Below are positions 11,098 to 22,490 of a DNA stretch of 64,000 nt, piece by piece. Below the pieces are notes generated by a model. The model was not told the origin of the DNA and ran no database searches. It saw nothing but the letters and a program-made list of their open reading frames with translations. The stretch spans positions 17,417,025 through 17,481,024 of the forward strand of contig NC_060893.1 of the NCBI RefSeq assembly GCF_014805685.1, written 5' to 3'. The number at the start of each line of letters is the position of its first letter. Within the stretch, counting starts at the first letter, position 1. A program made the position numbers and the translations under genes. The DNA is from Silurus meridionalis. Its lineage: Eukaryota; Chordata; Actinopteri; Siluriformes; Siluridae.

Positions 11098-11388
11098 TGT
11101 CACGCTTTGATCAAGAGTCGGAAACCAGAATACGAATAGGACGTTCATCAGCCTTGGGGAAAAAAAACAGAAGCTAGGAAGCAGCAAGTAACGGAAAAGG
11201 GGTATATTCCGAAACACAGGTAGTCCAGGGATGATTGCCAGAATGAACCGTAGATCGGACGGTGAGTGAGTGCGAAAGGGGGGCCTTATAAAGGGAGGGT
11301 GGAGACAGGTGAAGGTGATTAATATGAAGGCGAGGAGCTGCGAGTGTGCTGAGTGCCAAGGGGGGGCATTGCCGGTGGTTCCCTGACA
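11098..11388 (-). mobile_element. Solo LTR (Gypsy/ERV type), 291 bp
   Basis: On the minus strand it starts TGTCAGGGAACCACCGGC and ends AAAGCGTGACA, the TG...CA boundary of an LTR with a TGTCA/TGACA terminal inverted repeat. It is flanked by perfect 5-bp direct repeats GCGGC. A TATA-like CCTTTATAAGGCC lies about 100 bases in (plus 11282-11294). No internal region is present, as expected after recombination between the two LTRs of a full element. Which retroelement family it belongs to cannot be told from the LTR alone. Confidence 0.85.
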
Positions 11389-11393
11389 GCGGC
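11389..11393. repeat. Target-site duplication GCGGC (right)
   Basis: Identical to 11093-11097. Confidence 0.85.
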
Positions 11394-12118
11394 ATTGTAA
11401 GACTTATTTTCAGATTCTTACTTCTCCAGAATTCCAGTGCCAAAAAAACTTGTAATGTCTTTGCCACTTTAAATGGCTAATAATTCACTCAAGATGTAGA
11501 AGTATGTAATAACCCACTAAGTGCATTTCAAGATTGATATTTTTTATTCTCTTCTCAAGTTAAAAAAGTCAATGATGCAAAGAAAAGTTTACAAAGGCTC
11601 AGATAAAGTACAAGTAGCAGCAGTGTGTAATTTGTATTCATCCTGCTGTCTTAAATGAGCTTCCACATCGCCTTAAACAACCCACTGAAATGACACATTC
11701 CTAGTGAGTTTTCTTTCAGATAAAAATTGGCTCTGCCCCTGAGTGGCTCCAAAGAAACACATTCATCCTCATGAGTCTGAATCATGCCAAGGCTACAGCC
11801 ATTCTCAGAGTCAAAGAGAAGACATTCAGTACTCTTGACCTCCCATGTCAATCGCAGAGATACCAAGCAAACTCAGCATCTGTGCTTAAGTATGCAAAAG
11901 AGGGTAGATAGAAATGTCCTTAGAGGGTGTTCTGCTGCCCTGAAATGCGTTTTTTTTTTTTTTGTATGGATGTACTTGTCTTGATTCAAAAACACGTTGC
12001 TGGGTAAGAAATGGCACATGTCGAGAGAATATAGAAGGCAGATGAAAAAAGGTAAAATACTCACAAAGGTTCATCAGGTCTACACTGGGAAATGTATTAA
12101 GTAAATAAATGTATAAAA

Positions 12119-12153
<35 letters not shown>

Positions 12154-13189
12154 AGTAAAAATACATATATTATTTATATATTAAATTCCAAATTAAGACT
12201 ATACGTTTTCAGAAGCATTTAAAAATTTTATTAGAGCCCTAACATTTTACTAGACACAGTAAAACGGACCATAAATCCAGTGTCTCAGTAAATGCGGGCA
12301 AACTCTGTTTCATAGCCCCATTTCTGCCACATGGCTTCCATCCAATCCAATTCTATACATTTATCAACTTCAAAAAGGTGTGGCAAAATCTGACATTTAG
12401 TAATTAGCGTAATAAAACTAGTGGACAGGTGGGTAGATGAACTCTGCTGAAGTGACAGTGTTTGATAGCATTTTGCTTTTTTCATTGTTGTAAGCATCCA
12501 TTGTTTTATGACTCTCTCCATTATTTTAAATGTCATGACATTACTCTTTTTCTCTTCATTTATATTTAATCCATTTTATCAACAGACATCCCTCCTGAAA
12601 ATATCTGTGATGCTCTGATGTAATCTTTAATCCAGATCTGTCACTTTATATGCTGTGTCTTATTGATCCGGTTTCCAAATAGCCTAATCTACACATAGAG
12701 CATTACAGAACCCATAATTGCTCAATTACTGCTTTGACTATAAGTTTGATAAAGACGTGTTGGAAATGCTATATTAGAACTTAAATTGGCGCTGGATCAT
12801 TTGCATCTAAATTGTTACAATGCAAGCATGTATTAACTGTAATGAACTCTGCCATGTCTGTAATCCAGCCTCTGACCTATTACCTGTATTTTTCCAGTTT
12901 ACACTTTCCACAGATTTTCCTGAAAAAGCCATATAGAGATATCACTGTGATTGCTAATACAGACTAATACAGACTTTAATAGCTTCTGCAAACACTAAAT
13001 GAGACCCTGCTAAAAACAACTTCTGATAAAATTACCTAAGCTTGGGATTTCAGTAAAATAACACTAAGTCCTGAACAGGATACAGCATTTAATAAAAATT
13101 AATAAGCAAAGGATCCAGACTTTTACTGATAAATGCTAGAGCCAGCCACTTTCTGATAGAGGGCAATATAAATTGAACACTGTCTTTAT

Positions 13190-13192
<3 letters not shown>
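11394..13192. other. Intergenic stretch without a gene
   Basis: No supportable gene. An AAAT tetranucleotide array lies at 12117-12154. Confidence 0.5.
12117..12154. repeat. (AAAT)n microsatellite
   Basis: About nine AAAT units. Confidence 0.9.

Positions 13193-13251
<59 letters not shown>
13193..13251. repeat. (GT)n microsatellite
   Basis: Uninterrupted GT run of about 59 bases. Confidence 0.95.
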
Positions 13252-13252
<1 letters not shown>

Positions 13253-13677
13253 ACCTGTTTGTCTTTCAGGGAAGAATCTCTGATCCACACAGAAAAGAGA
13301 AAATTGGAACAGAAAAATCAATGCCTTGTGCTAAACTGCAACTTACAAATGCTAATAATCATTTCCACTAGAAAGAGAAGGACCTGTCACAGTCATTGAA
13401 TAACAAATGTGCAGGGTAGCCCTTTTTCTCCACACAGATTTTTGACTGTTTTTGACTCATGGTTGATTTTATGTATAATTGTAAAACATCTTTGGCTATA
13501 ATGCAGCTATTATTTCATTGTAAAATTGTCTATAATAATATGAGACCATTAAAGGATTTAGTTGATAGGACTGTATCCAGGCCATGGTGGATAATGGCTA
13601 TACAAAAAGCATGTGAGATAGGAGGGCCATTCCAGACTTGTGTGAACATGATGGGAGTAAAGCACTTTCCCTTTCAG

Positions 13678-13833
13678 GAACTTGAGCTGCGTCACAACGC
13701 TTTGGGAATTCGACTGTGTTGTCCCCGCTCTGAAATAATGTGTGTAATCAGTCAATTGGACACGCGGCGTCACTGGCAGGGTGACGTCATGACCAGGAAG
13801 CTATAAAACACACATGGAGTGAAGCTGGCACCA
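13678..13833 (+). repeat. DIRS copy 1 left inverted terminal repeat
   Basis: Pairs with 16700-16830 in inverse orientation; includes ACTGGCAGGGTGACGTCATG, mirrored on the right by CGTGACGTCACCCCGCCGGTG. Confidence 0.75.
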
Positions 13834-14429
13834 GCTTCTGTTCGTACATGAAGCGCTCTGTGTGTGTTTCATGTTGAATTATTTTTCTATTGTTTTTTGG
13901 AAAAAAAATCCAAGCCAACTTGGTATGGAGCATGCTTTGTCGGTTCTTGGGGGAGCCTGTCATGTCAATGTGTTTGGCCCCAAGATCAACCCAGCACCTC
14001 CCATCGTAAGGCACAGAAATGGAGTGTCACATCACGCACTCCCCCTGTCAGGGATCCTGTGCGGCACTCTGGTTTTAAGTCCCAGTAAGTAGGAGATCTG
14101 AGGACTACTAATAGGAGGGCTTCAACCAAAAGGTCCTGACACAGGACGTTCTGTTGGTTTGACCATGAAGGGGCTTGTTGCACCGCATTACTCGGTGCCC
14201 GCACTGTCCCGGCTCCCTCAAGGACCTGGTCCTTTAACCCTGCCACGAAATGTGCTTCAGGGCACAGCCAGCTCCAGCGAGGTTTCCACCTGGTCTCGTA
14301 GTTGTCCAGGAGAACTCGCTGCCTCCTTTGAGGCTCCTAGGGCTGCATCAGGTTTTTGCCCCGGCTTTAGGCATACCAGAGGTCAGTCTCGAGAGACTGA
14401 TATCCTTAAGGAACACCTGGCAGCCTAGA

Positions 14430-14680
14430 AAGCTCTGTTTGTCACGGTAGATCTAAAGAATGCATACTTTTATGTATCAATCCTTCCTTCTTATAGAAAT
14501 TTCCTGAGGTTCGCTTTTGTGACCAAAGCTTACCAGTATAAAATTTTTCTGTTTGGCCTTACCCTCACACCCTGCACCTTCACAAAATGTGTTGTTTAGT
14601 TTCCTTGACACTTCAAGACATCCGCATCCTTAATTATATTGACGATTCGTTAATATTAGCTCGATCAGAGTAGTTAGTGG
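14430..14680 (+). pseudogene. DIRS reverse transcriptase fragment (copy 1)
   Basis: Readable stretches are VTVDLKNAYFYVSILPSYRN and YQYKIFLFGLTLTPCTFTK, matching the first catalytic aspartate block (here VDLKNAYF) and the 'LPFGL..AP..FT' block of DIRS reverse transcriptases. The 'Y-x-D-D' type active site survives as NYIDDSLILARSE (14632-14670) but in a different frame, with stops between. Synthesis of cDNA from element RNA would be its role. Non-functional. Confidence 0.7.
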
Positions 14681-15029
14681 TCCGATATCGAGATCTCGTT
14701 CTCGCTCCCATGAAGGTTCTGGGGCTTCAGCAGAATGCTGGGAAGAGTGTGCTTTCTCCATTACAGAAAACCACCTATGGGATTTGATCACTTTGCGCGT
14801 GCAGCTCTCCCTGCCGCATTGTGTCCATCCTTATGGCCATCAGGAAGCTCAGAGAAGGACAAACACTCATGGTCAAGCAGTTCCCAAAACTGCTAGGGCT
14901 CATGGCAGATGTGTCCAGTGTTATTCCACTAGGCCTCCTGTACATGAGACCCCTTCAGTGGTGGCTCAGGACCCAGGACCTAGGAGCTCAGGAAGGGCAA
15001 CCCCTCTGTACGATTAAGGCTATGCAGCG

Positions 15030-15353
15030 ATGCCTACGTCCCTGAGATGTTGGAAGAGATCCAGGGTTTCTGTCTCAAGGCCCCATGCTGGGAGTTCCCG
15101 CACGTCGCTTCGCGTCACGCTTACGACGGATGCATCCCTCACAGATGGCCACTCTGCCCAAAGTCTATGGGAAGGGCCCAATCTACTGTGGCACATCAAT
15201 TGCCTAGAGATGCAGGCCGTGAAGCATTTTCTCCTGGACCTCAGAGATCACCACTTGCTGATCTGGTCAGACAACACCTTGTTGGTCTCGTACATCAAGG
15301 GAGGTCTGCGCTCATGCTATTTATACAGGCTGGTGCACCAGATCCTCCTGTGA
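15030..15353 (+). pseudogene. DIRS RNase H domain fragment (copy 1)
   Basis: Contains LTTDASLTDGHSAQSLW, HINCLEMQAVKHFL and LIWSDNTLLVSYI in one frame. These are the acidic catalytic blocks (D of TTDAS, E of CLEM, D of SDNT) of the RNase H domain that degrades the RNA strand in DIRS elements; the minus-strand counterpart in copy 2 (45521-46012) has the same blocks. It is followed by a stop at 15351 before the recombinase region. Confidence 0.75.
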
Positions 15354-15565
15354 GTGCTTTTGACATGTTTTCTCGTGGCACGCGAAGGCTGAGGCCCCTG
15401 GTGCGACCTAGAGCATAGAGGACCTGGCCATTGTGTTGGAGGCTCTGCCTGAGCCCACCCTTAGAGACTCTGGCCAAGGCATCTTGAAGGCACCTCACTA
15501 TTAAGACTGTGTTATTATTTGCCAATTGCTCTCTAAAAAAAGTCAGAGACCAGTAGGCCCTCTCT

Positions 15566-15983
15566 ATGGCCAGTGCCTTTTTGTACCCCAGAACAGATAA
15601 CATCCCTAAGGTGCCTTCGGTCGTCCTACGACCTGTTAGGTTACAGGAAATCTACCCTCCTCTGTTCCAGGCCCCAGACCAGGAGAAGCTGATCCAGCTG
15701 TGCCCGGTAACAGCACTGGACACCTACGTCCACAAGACAGGTCCCTGGAGGAAGTCAGGTCAGCTGCTCTTCTGCTACGACCCTCCGAAGAGACACTACC
15801 CTGCTAACAAGCAGACTGTAAACAGATGGATAATGAATGCTATTGCATCTTCTTATGAGTCCCTCCATTTGGGGTCCTGGAGTGTGGCAGCCTCTAAGGC
15901 TTGGTCCTCTGAATCGCCCCTCCAAAACATCTGCAACGCTGTGGGCTGGTCCACCCTGCTGACCTTGTCCAGTTTTATATTCC
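15566..15983 (+). pseudogene. DIRS tyrosine recombinase, C-terminal part (copy 1)
   Basis: Reads LCPVTALDTYVHKTGPWRKS, QLLFCYDPPKRHYPANKQTV and PLQNICNAVGWSTLLTL, typical of the catalytic half of DIRS tyrosine recombinases, which integrate circular cDNA. The region between 'WIMNAIASSYES' and 'VAASKAW', where the family has an H-x-x-R motif, is shortened and changed, so a key catalytic motif is missing. The frame is then cut by a LINE at 15984. DIRS sequence resumes at 16609 with YNLDLSATPGG-like coding. Confidence 0.75.
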
Positions 15984-16608
15984 AGTTGGATATTGGACTA
16001 CCTCACAGACTGACCACAGTATGTGAGGACTCGTGACTGTGTGTCTGACATGGTTGTCTGCAACACTGGAGCCCCGCAGGGAATGGTTCTAGCCCTGTTC
16101 CTCTTCACCAAAAGTTGACAGACAATACTGAGGCAATCTATAAGAAAGGACAGAGCAGACTCTATGGTGAGGTATGCTGGTGCAGCAGCATTTCTACTGC
16201 AGAAAGGAAGAGATTGGATAAGCTGATCAGGAAGGCCAGCTCAGTTCTGGGATCTGTACAGGAGGTGGGAGAAAGGAGGATGGTAGCAAAACTCTTATCA
16301 TTGCTGGAGAATGACTCTCACCCCCTATATGAAACAGTTTCATCTGTAATCAGCTCCTTCAGTGACAGACTGTTACATCCTAAGTTTCTGATAGAGTGAT
16401 ACAGATGGTCTTTCTTTGTATTTATACATTGTGTTGTGTATATTCTGTATACTATATTATATATTTATTTTTTTATATATTTGCATTTCTTTTTCTTTGC
16501 TGCTGTAACAGAGAAATTTCCCCACTGTAGGACGAATAACGGTATACCTTATCTAATCTAATCTTATCTTATCTTATCTTATCTTATCTTATCTTATCTT
16601 ATCTTATA
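15984..16608 (+). mobile_element. LINE fragment nested in DIRS copy 1
   Basis: The 5' part encodes a piece of reverse transcriptase (words CVSDMVVCNTGAPQG region, frame-shifted), followed by an internal deletion and then the C-terminal frame 16115-16399 with STAERKRLDKLIRKASSVLG and SSFSDRLLHPKF. The 3' end has GAAATTTCCCCACTGTAGGAC and a pentanucleotide TTATC tail. A second member of the same family lies in DIRS copy 2 (47861-48998, minus strand). CR1/L2/Rex1-type is likely, clade not decided. Confidence 0.75.
16548..16608. repeat. (TTATC)n tail of the nested LINE
   Basis: About ten pentanucleotide units forming the 3' tail of the LINE; the mirror tail (GATAA)n is at 47861-47886. Confidence 0.9.
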
Positions 16609-16699
16609 ACCTTGACCTCAGTGCCACTCCTGGAGGGGTCCTTTGACCTAGCTGGGCCTATAGACATTGGTCAAGGACTGGTCAGTCTGGCGTGATTGG

Positions 16700-16885
16700 A
16701 CACTCGTTCCCAAAGCATTGTGACGCAGCTCGAGTGCCGGCTTCACTCCATGTGCATTTTATAGCTTTCTAGTCGTGACGTCACCCCGCCGGTGATGCCG
16801 CACGTCCAATCTGACTGATTACACACATTATATAAGAGCATGGACAACCTCAGGGAAATAGGGTAACATCCGTAACCTAGATTAG
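16700..16885 (-). repeat. DIRS copy 1 right inverted terminal repeat
   Basis: Inverse partner of 13678-13833, ending with CCGTAACCTAG near 16871-16881, similar to the outer end of the other DIRS copies. Confidence 0.7.
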
Positions 16886-17644
16886 GTTAATAATTAATAC
16901 AGAAAAAAAAGAAAAAAGAAAGATTTCTCCTTTTTATATGTCTTTTTCTTTTCATGTATATCACAATGATATTGTTCTTCGTGAGGACTTTGGGGACAAA
17001 GCTTCAGATCAAGCTGTGCTGATACTGATGTTGATAATAATAATACCACACCGTCCGTTGTTATTCAGGACAGCAGGTATCAAACCAACCCCCCAACAGA
17101 AGAGCCACTTCAAAAGTGTCACACTGACATCTTAATCCATACACAACTTCACACACGAGCAGCACGAGTGACGTTTGATTAGTCAAATCCTGCCAAATCC
17201 TGCGCAATACTGCAGAACTATTAATCAGTCTGACTTTAATTATTCAGTTGAAAACTTCAACTGGCAGAGTGAGTGCAAGTTAAAATTTATTTATAAAATA
17301 TATTTGTGCAAGACAAAGCTTACTGATGCTGTGCTTTTATTATGATCTTATATTAAGAGAAAGTCTGGATTGAGCTGAGTGACTATGAGGGTTACACCCC
17401 TTTTATTGTTGATATTAAAATCACTTAAATGCACCATGAGATTACCTTAAAAATACCAGTCGGTGTTTCAATTAAATGCGAAAACCAATCAATTGCACTA
17501 ATAAACTGTGTGTTTGTGCTTTGTATGTGTTTGATTTCAAACTTGGTTGGAGGCAGCTTCTAAACTGGCATTAGGAGTTCAGGACATTAATTTAGAATTT
17601 TGGTTTTAAACCTGGCATTTCCTCTTAATTGAGCTGGGTTTTTT

Positions 17645-17690
17645 TGTTTGTTTGTTTGTTTGTTTGTTTGTTTTTGCTTGTTTGTTTTTG
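17645..17690. repeat. (TTTG)n microsatellite
   Basis: About ten imperfect TTTG units. Confidence 0.9.
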
Positions 17691-18194
17691 ACATGCTCAT
17701 CCTAAAACAGGCTGCATCCAAGTTTAATAAGGTCAAGCTACGTACAATTCAGAATTGGACATTTAGCTGTGTTAGACATCTTGTACATTACTGAATGTTG
17801 GGCTGATATGACTTTTGCCTTCTTTGTTTTAAATTTAAATGTAATGATATGTCTTGTGTGTGTTATAAAGGCTATTTCTTTTCTTTCAAACCAATTTTGC
17901 CTTGTTTAATTATGTATTAGTTTTAGATATACTGGTTAGGAAGAGCTTGCTATGGTGTATATTGAAGAAAAAAACCCATTTAGTGGCCAGTTTAACAATA
18001 CGTTGATAAAAACTCCTGAAAGATGTTGAAACTTTGCTAGCTTAGTAATATATCCTTAGACAGTGAATGTCAAGCTTTGGATAGCAAAATGCCACAGTTA
18101 AACAGACATAAGCCTATTCGATTCAGTTCGTAATCAGATACCAGCTGTCAAAATGTCCATGATATGCCTGCACAGCAGTCTGAATGAAATCATT

Positions 18195-18199
<5 letters not shown>

Positions 18200-18252
<53 letters not shown>
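18200..18252. repeat. (TA)n microsatellite
   Basis: Uninterrupted TA run of about 53 bases. Confidence 0.95.
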
Positions 18253-18255
<3 letters not shown>

Positions 18256-18859
18256 TTTGGGTGTAAGCTGATGTAAACATAAGGAACTTTACTGCTGGTT
18301 GAGAGATGTCAGTTAAGCCAGTACGTACATAGTGTTAATGTGGTAATAAAACTGATGAAAGAACTGTTTTAATTCAGTCTGCCCTGTTCATTTATCTTTC
18401 TTTCACTCTCTCCCTCTCTCTCTCTCTGACTCTCTTCCTCAATGAATAAATCTGTCAGTGGAACACTTCAATGTCACTTCCTTCAAGCACCCAAACATCA
18501 TCTATCATCATGACTGACATTTGTCTGACTTTCCAGTTAGATTCTGACGTGTGAAATCTCCTGGCCATAAATGAACAGATGGGCCATGCTTTTGCTGAGA
18601 ATGTTGTTTGTTTATACTATCTATTCTCAACTGACCTTCACTATATCTAAGAAAAAACAGTTGTAGCCCTCTCACTGATTAACCAGCTCAAACCATTTCT
18701 GGGGAAACGTACAGTTTAACTTTACACGTGAGAGGCACATCTAAATTTACTTTAGGTGTAATATGTTTACTACCAAAGTAACTCAAAAGCTACTGTAATT
18801 CACTCCGGGCTTTAGACTTCAGTGTTTCTCTTAGATGTTCACTTCTATCACTCAGAAAA

Positions 18860-19881
18860 TAATTAATTATAACCATATAATAGTAAAGGCATTTGTACCA
18901 CACTCCAAAATAAGTTACATAACAGGCCCCCTTTTACCAGTCTCTTTCTTTACATAAGAATCACATGAGATTATACTCTTTAAACAATAAACAAACATTT
19001 ATTAACTTAAACAAATGTAAACAAAATAAAACAAAAATAAAAACCACAAAAGAAATATAACCCAGCTGGAATTTAAGTCTCTCGTTGGCATGCTATGTTG
19101 GAGCTCATGTGAATGTGTGTACTGTTTATAGTACTTACAAAATCCAACGGAACAGTGAAACTTGAGAACGACGCACAAAATTGAAAACCCGATTATCCGA
19201 TCAGCCGATATGATTTTCCCTGGCATCCATCCAAAAAAACCGTGCGAATCATCCATCCGATGACGTAAACAAGGCAAAGTTGCAGCATAGGCCGCCACAT
19301 GGCCTCGGTCGCTCCTGAAGAATCGTGCAGCCTTCAGTTTCTCCGTTGCTCACTCACTGTAGATGACTATTGGCTTTGCAAACTGTTCCGCAAAGTTTGT
19401 ACACTCAACAAACTTTGATAGTTCATCTTCTGTAACTTTGCAAAGTATATAAATCACCTAAAGCTCGCGTAGTACTGAGATAAAAAATAAAATAAAAAAA
19501 ATGGCGTCAAATATGGTCCTTAACGTGAGATTGCAGTGACTCTCACACTTACGCTCTCTACATAGAGTTCATTCACGATTATTTTACTTAGCAGTCCCTT
19601 GTTCAGTGTCCTTGTATGCAGTCTGCAAACTCAGGTGTCAGGCTTTACAGTGCTATTTCGTTATAAGTGCACGTTTGTCGAGGTCCTCGAGTCGTCCTCC
19701 CCTGCACACTCACTCCCTACGTGCCCCCTTCAGAGGTCAGTGAGAAACCCCCTTATTTTTTTATAACTTAGTTTTTCTTAGTTATATCTCTTCCATTTGA
19801 AATTAGCAAGTTTTAACTCTTTAGTGTAAAAGAAAATACAAACTAAATAATAAGTAGACCCTAATTTAGCAGGGCTCTACA
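18860..19881. other. CpG-rich unclassified segment, possibly LTR-derived
   Basis: CpG dinucleotides cluster here (for example around 19160-19320 and 19660-19740), unlike the CpG-poor flanks. Read on the minus strand it begins TGTAGAGCCCTGCTAAATTAG at 19881, has a polyA-like AATAAA at about 18990 and ends near AGGGGGCCTGTTATGTAAC at about 18920. That would suit a long LTR, but I find no target duplication and no coding region. The open frame at 19002-19298 has no recognisable motif. Confidence 0.3.
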
Positions 19882-20444
19882 CAGTAAAGTGTAGATTTCT
19901 GAGGTACAGAAAAATTGGCACAAAAGAATACTTTTATGCATATGTAGTTATCTTTGTGTAAACCGTCGTACATTTAACTGTACCTGTCATTATGTGGCAA
20001 TCAATACAACCAATTGAAATAAAGAAAAACAAATAAATAAATATATAAATAAATAACATGAAATAAAACTATTTAAACAACACTAAATATTATTAATATT
20101 AGAAGTAGAATTAATATTATTATTTTGTCATATATGCCTCTGCTCAACTACAAATAACATAATTAACTTCTAATATAACATTTTATCATTTTAAGCATTA
20201 TTATGTTTTAATTATCTTGAAATAAAAGTGAAATAAATTATTGCTTTCTAGAAAAGAAAGACTGGTTGATTTAAAGCAGCAACAGCTGATTGCAACAGCA
20301 ACCAAACCCATCTACATTGGCCTGGCTTAACTAAAAAAGGAAAGAAACATTGATTCTACAAAGATATGGGACCATCTTAGATAAGGATCAATAGCCATTT
20401 AAATATATCTTAAAATTAAAATGCTTTTTTATTTTTTATTTTTA

Positions 20445-20479
<35 letters not shown>

Positions 20480-21080
20480 AACTAAAAACAATATATTTGC
20501 ACAATTAAAAGATTATTTGCATACAAAATGATTTACATCTTATTCCCTGCTTCTCCGGTTCCACTGTTTCTAAATTAAGAAAAAAAGTAGTGTAAAACAT
20601 GCAATATTTTTTCTAATAATAAGAAACAGTAGAAATGGTTTAAATTTGAACTTTTAAAAGAGAAATGGTGTATTTAAATGTGACAATCATTAATGCTATA
20701 TAAACATTAAATTCTGAATTTGCAAGACTTTTACAGTCATTCTCTCAAGGTGTTAAGCTCGATTGCACAACTACACAATTTAGTCTCATGCAAAGTTCTA
20801 AGTAGATGGAGACTGACAAATGTGATCAGATTCTTGAGAGAGCAGCCATGAGGTTTTGATGACCTCTTGACAGATTTGCAATAAATATGTTAAAGTAAAT
20901 CACAGTAATGCTATTGGTAAAAAGGTGTTCATCTGACCTCTTTTTGGCGATTTACCTCAAATGTAATCACCATATGCATTAGTGTTACGATAATCTCTAC
21001 TTTACTGGGAAGGCGTTCCACTAAATTTTAAGACATGGCAATTCTTACACGTGAATTATTAAAGTTAGAAACTGAAGGAA
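19882..21080. other. Intergenic stretch without a gene
   Basis: AT-rich. AAAT arrays at about 20028-20055 and 20443-20481. Nothing else recognised. Confidence 0.5.
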
Positions 21081-21082
21081 TA

Positions 21083-21240
21083 GTTCACGTTTGGTGTTCA
21101 TCGGTTCATCATAGAAGTAAATAGTGGGGTTGATGTCAGTGCTCTGTGCAGGACACTTGAGGTCTTTCACAAAACCCTGATAAACTATGTCTTCAATGGC
21201 TCACTTTGGGGCATTTTCATGTTGTTGCCTCCGTTGGGTT
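21083..21240 (-). mobile_element. Tc1-derived fragment (family B)
   Basis: Plus-strand words GGGGTTGATGTCAGTGCTCTGTGC and GACACTTGAGGTCTTTC are the reverse complement of the transposase region seen in other family B copies. Short and diverged. Confidence 0.5.
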
Positions 21241-22032
21241 GAATATTATGTTGATAATGTTTGTACATTATCTGCTCTAATAATTTTGGTCAAGATCTGA
21301 AAAATATTTTCTATCAAGACCAACATCTGAAGAAGTCAATAGATGATTACAGCAGCTAGTGTAAAATACACAAAACATACAATTGCACGATTTGTGTTGA
21401 TATTGTGTGTCTCTTGTGTCATAATAAATGTTTCTGCTGTTAAATTTGATCTGGGGTCTGTATATCAGTAAATGTGTGTTGTGCTAAAATCTTGAGTGAA
21501 TATTGAATAGTGAAAATACCACTTGCGCGCTTCCAGTGAAAGCTGCAGGGGCTGGATTGATACAGATGTGACAACCTTGTAAAAAATGACAAGAAGTCCC
21601 ACAGCCTCAGTGCAATCTCCCACACCACATGTTATAGCTTTGTAGCCTGCACCTACACAAAAAAACACCTTCACAACAGTGTTAGAAATTCAAGCAGTAA
21701 ATGTAAATTGGACTGAATGTTCTTCTGTTGTCAGCCTTGAAAAAATTAATTTACCTATATTCTTACCCTGAAGCAGAAACTAAAGACAACGGATACTCGT
21801 GAGCTATCAACAAGTAATCTCAAAATAACGTGTCTTGATTCTGTAGAACTGTTGAAACAACTCTCTGAATTTCAAACTGCAACTGACCACCTGCTTAAAA
21901 CAGTCTTTAGTTTTAAGGTAACATTAACATCAGATATGAGGCTTATGAAGCATTACCTGTTGCCAACAATGCCAATAATGCAAGTCAATAAGTAACATGA
22001 AAAAATAATAACTCACCTGTATAACCTTACCA

Positions 22033-22490
22033 TGCTAGTCAGCAAGCTAAAATAGCTATCTTGGCAGGACATCTGACAGGATTTTAAATCCTATGTATTT
22101 ATTTAAATCAGATTTATATAGTTCTCTAATATTGCTTTTGAAAAAGCTAACTGAATATAACTGACTGATTCTGAGGGTATTTTAAAATATAGACATTTAT
22201 AGTATTTTCAATTTTGCTAATCAGCTAGTGAATATAGTCTTTTCTGGTTGGATTTCTGCAGTAACCTTTAAATTTAAGCATTCTACTTTGATATTGCTAG
22301 TCAGCTAGCTAACATTTATACTGACAGCACGACTGAGGGGATTTTTAAATATAAATATTCATTATATATTCACTATTTCTGAAAATGCTAGTCAGCTATT
22401 AAGCATCAGCTTACTCGAACATTTTAATTTTCTAAAACCAGTTTAAAAAAGTAAATATTCCTAATGTCCTCTGATAATGCTAGCCAAAAA
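22033..22490. repeat. Degenerate AT-rich minisatellite, period about 80-100 bp
   Basis: The core TGCTAGTCAGCTA recurs with changes near 22033, 22133, 22214, 22295, 22385 and 22477. Between cores an AT-rich spacer recurs with GAGGG..ATTTTAAAATATA..ACATTTATA. Spacings are 100, 81, 81, 90 and 92 bases. No coding content. Confidence 0.6.

Larger units (their letters stand above)
13665..16885 (+). mobile_element. DIRS-type tyrosine-recombinase retrotransposon, copy 1 (degenerate)
   Basis: DIRS elements copy through RNA and integrate with a tyrosine recombinase, so they lack target duplications and have inverted terminal repeats. Here the left end (13678-13833) and right end (16700-16830) are inverted copies: the left has GAGCTGCGTCACAACGCTTTG and GAAGCTATAAAACACACATG, the right has CAAAGCATTGTGACGCAGCTC and CATGTGCATTTTATAGCTTT. 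In order, the interior holds a broken reverse transcriptase, an RNase H fragment and the C-terminal part of the tyrosine recombinase. Most of gag is missing. A LINE fragment (15984-16608) interrupts the recombinase. It is clearly GC-richer than the surrounding DNA. Confidence 0.85.
16886..18859. other. Intergenic stretch without a gene
   Basis: No supportable gene. It contains a TTTG array (17645-17690) and a TA array (18200-18252), plus short pyrimidine tracts at about 18405-18440. Confidence 0.5.

Noticed and set aside
13459..13806. 115-residue plus-strand frame before DIRS copy 1
   Set aside because: It runs across the boundary into the DIRS terminal repeat and has no motif.
19002..19298. 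98-residue minus-strand frame ending in a hydrophobic tail
   Set aside because: The tail comes from an AT-rich tract; no signal or domain that I can recognise, and no splice context.
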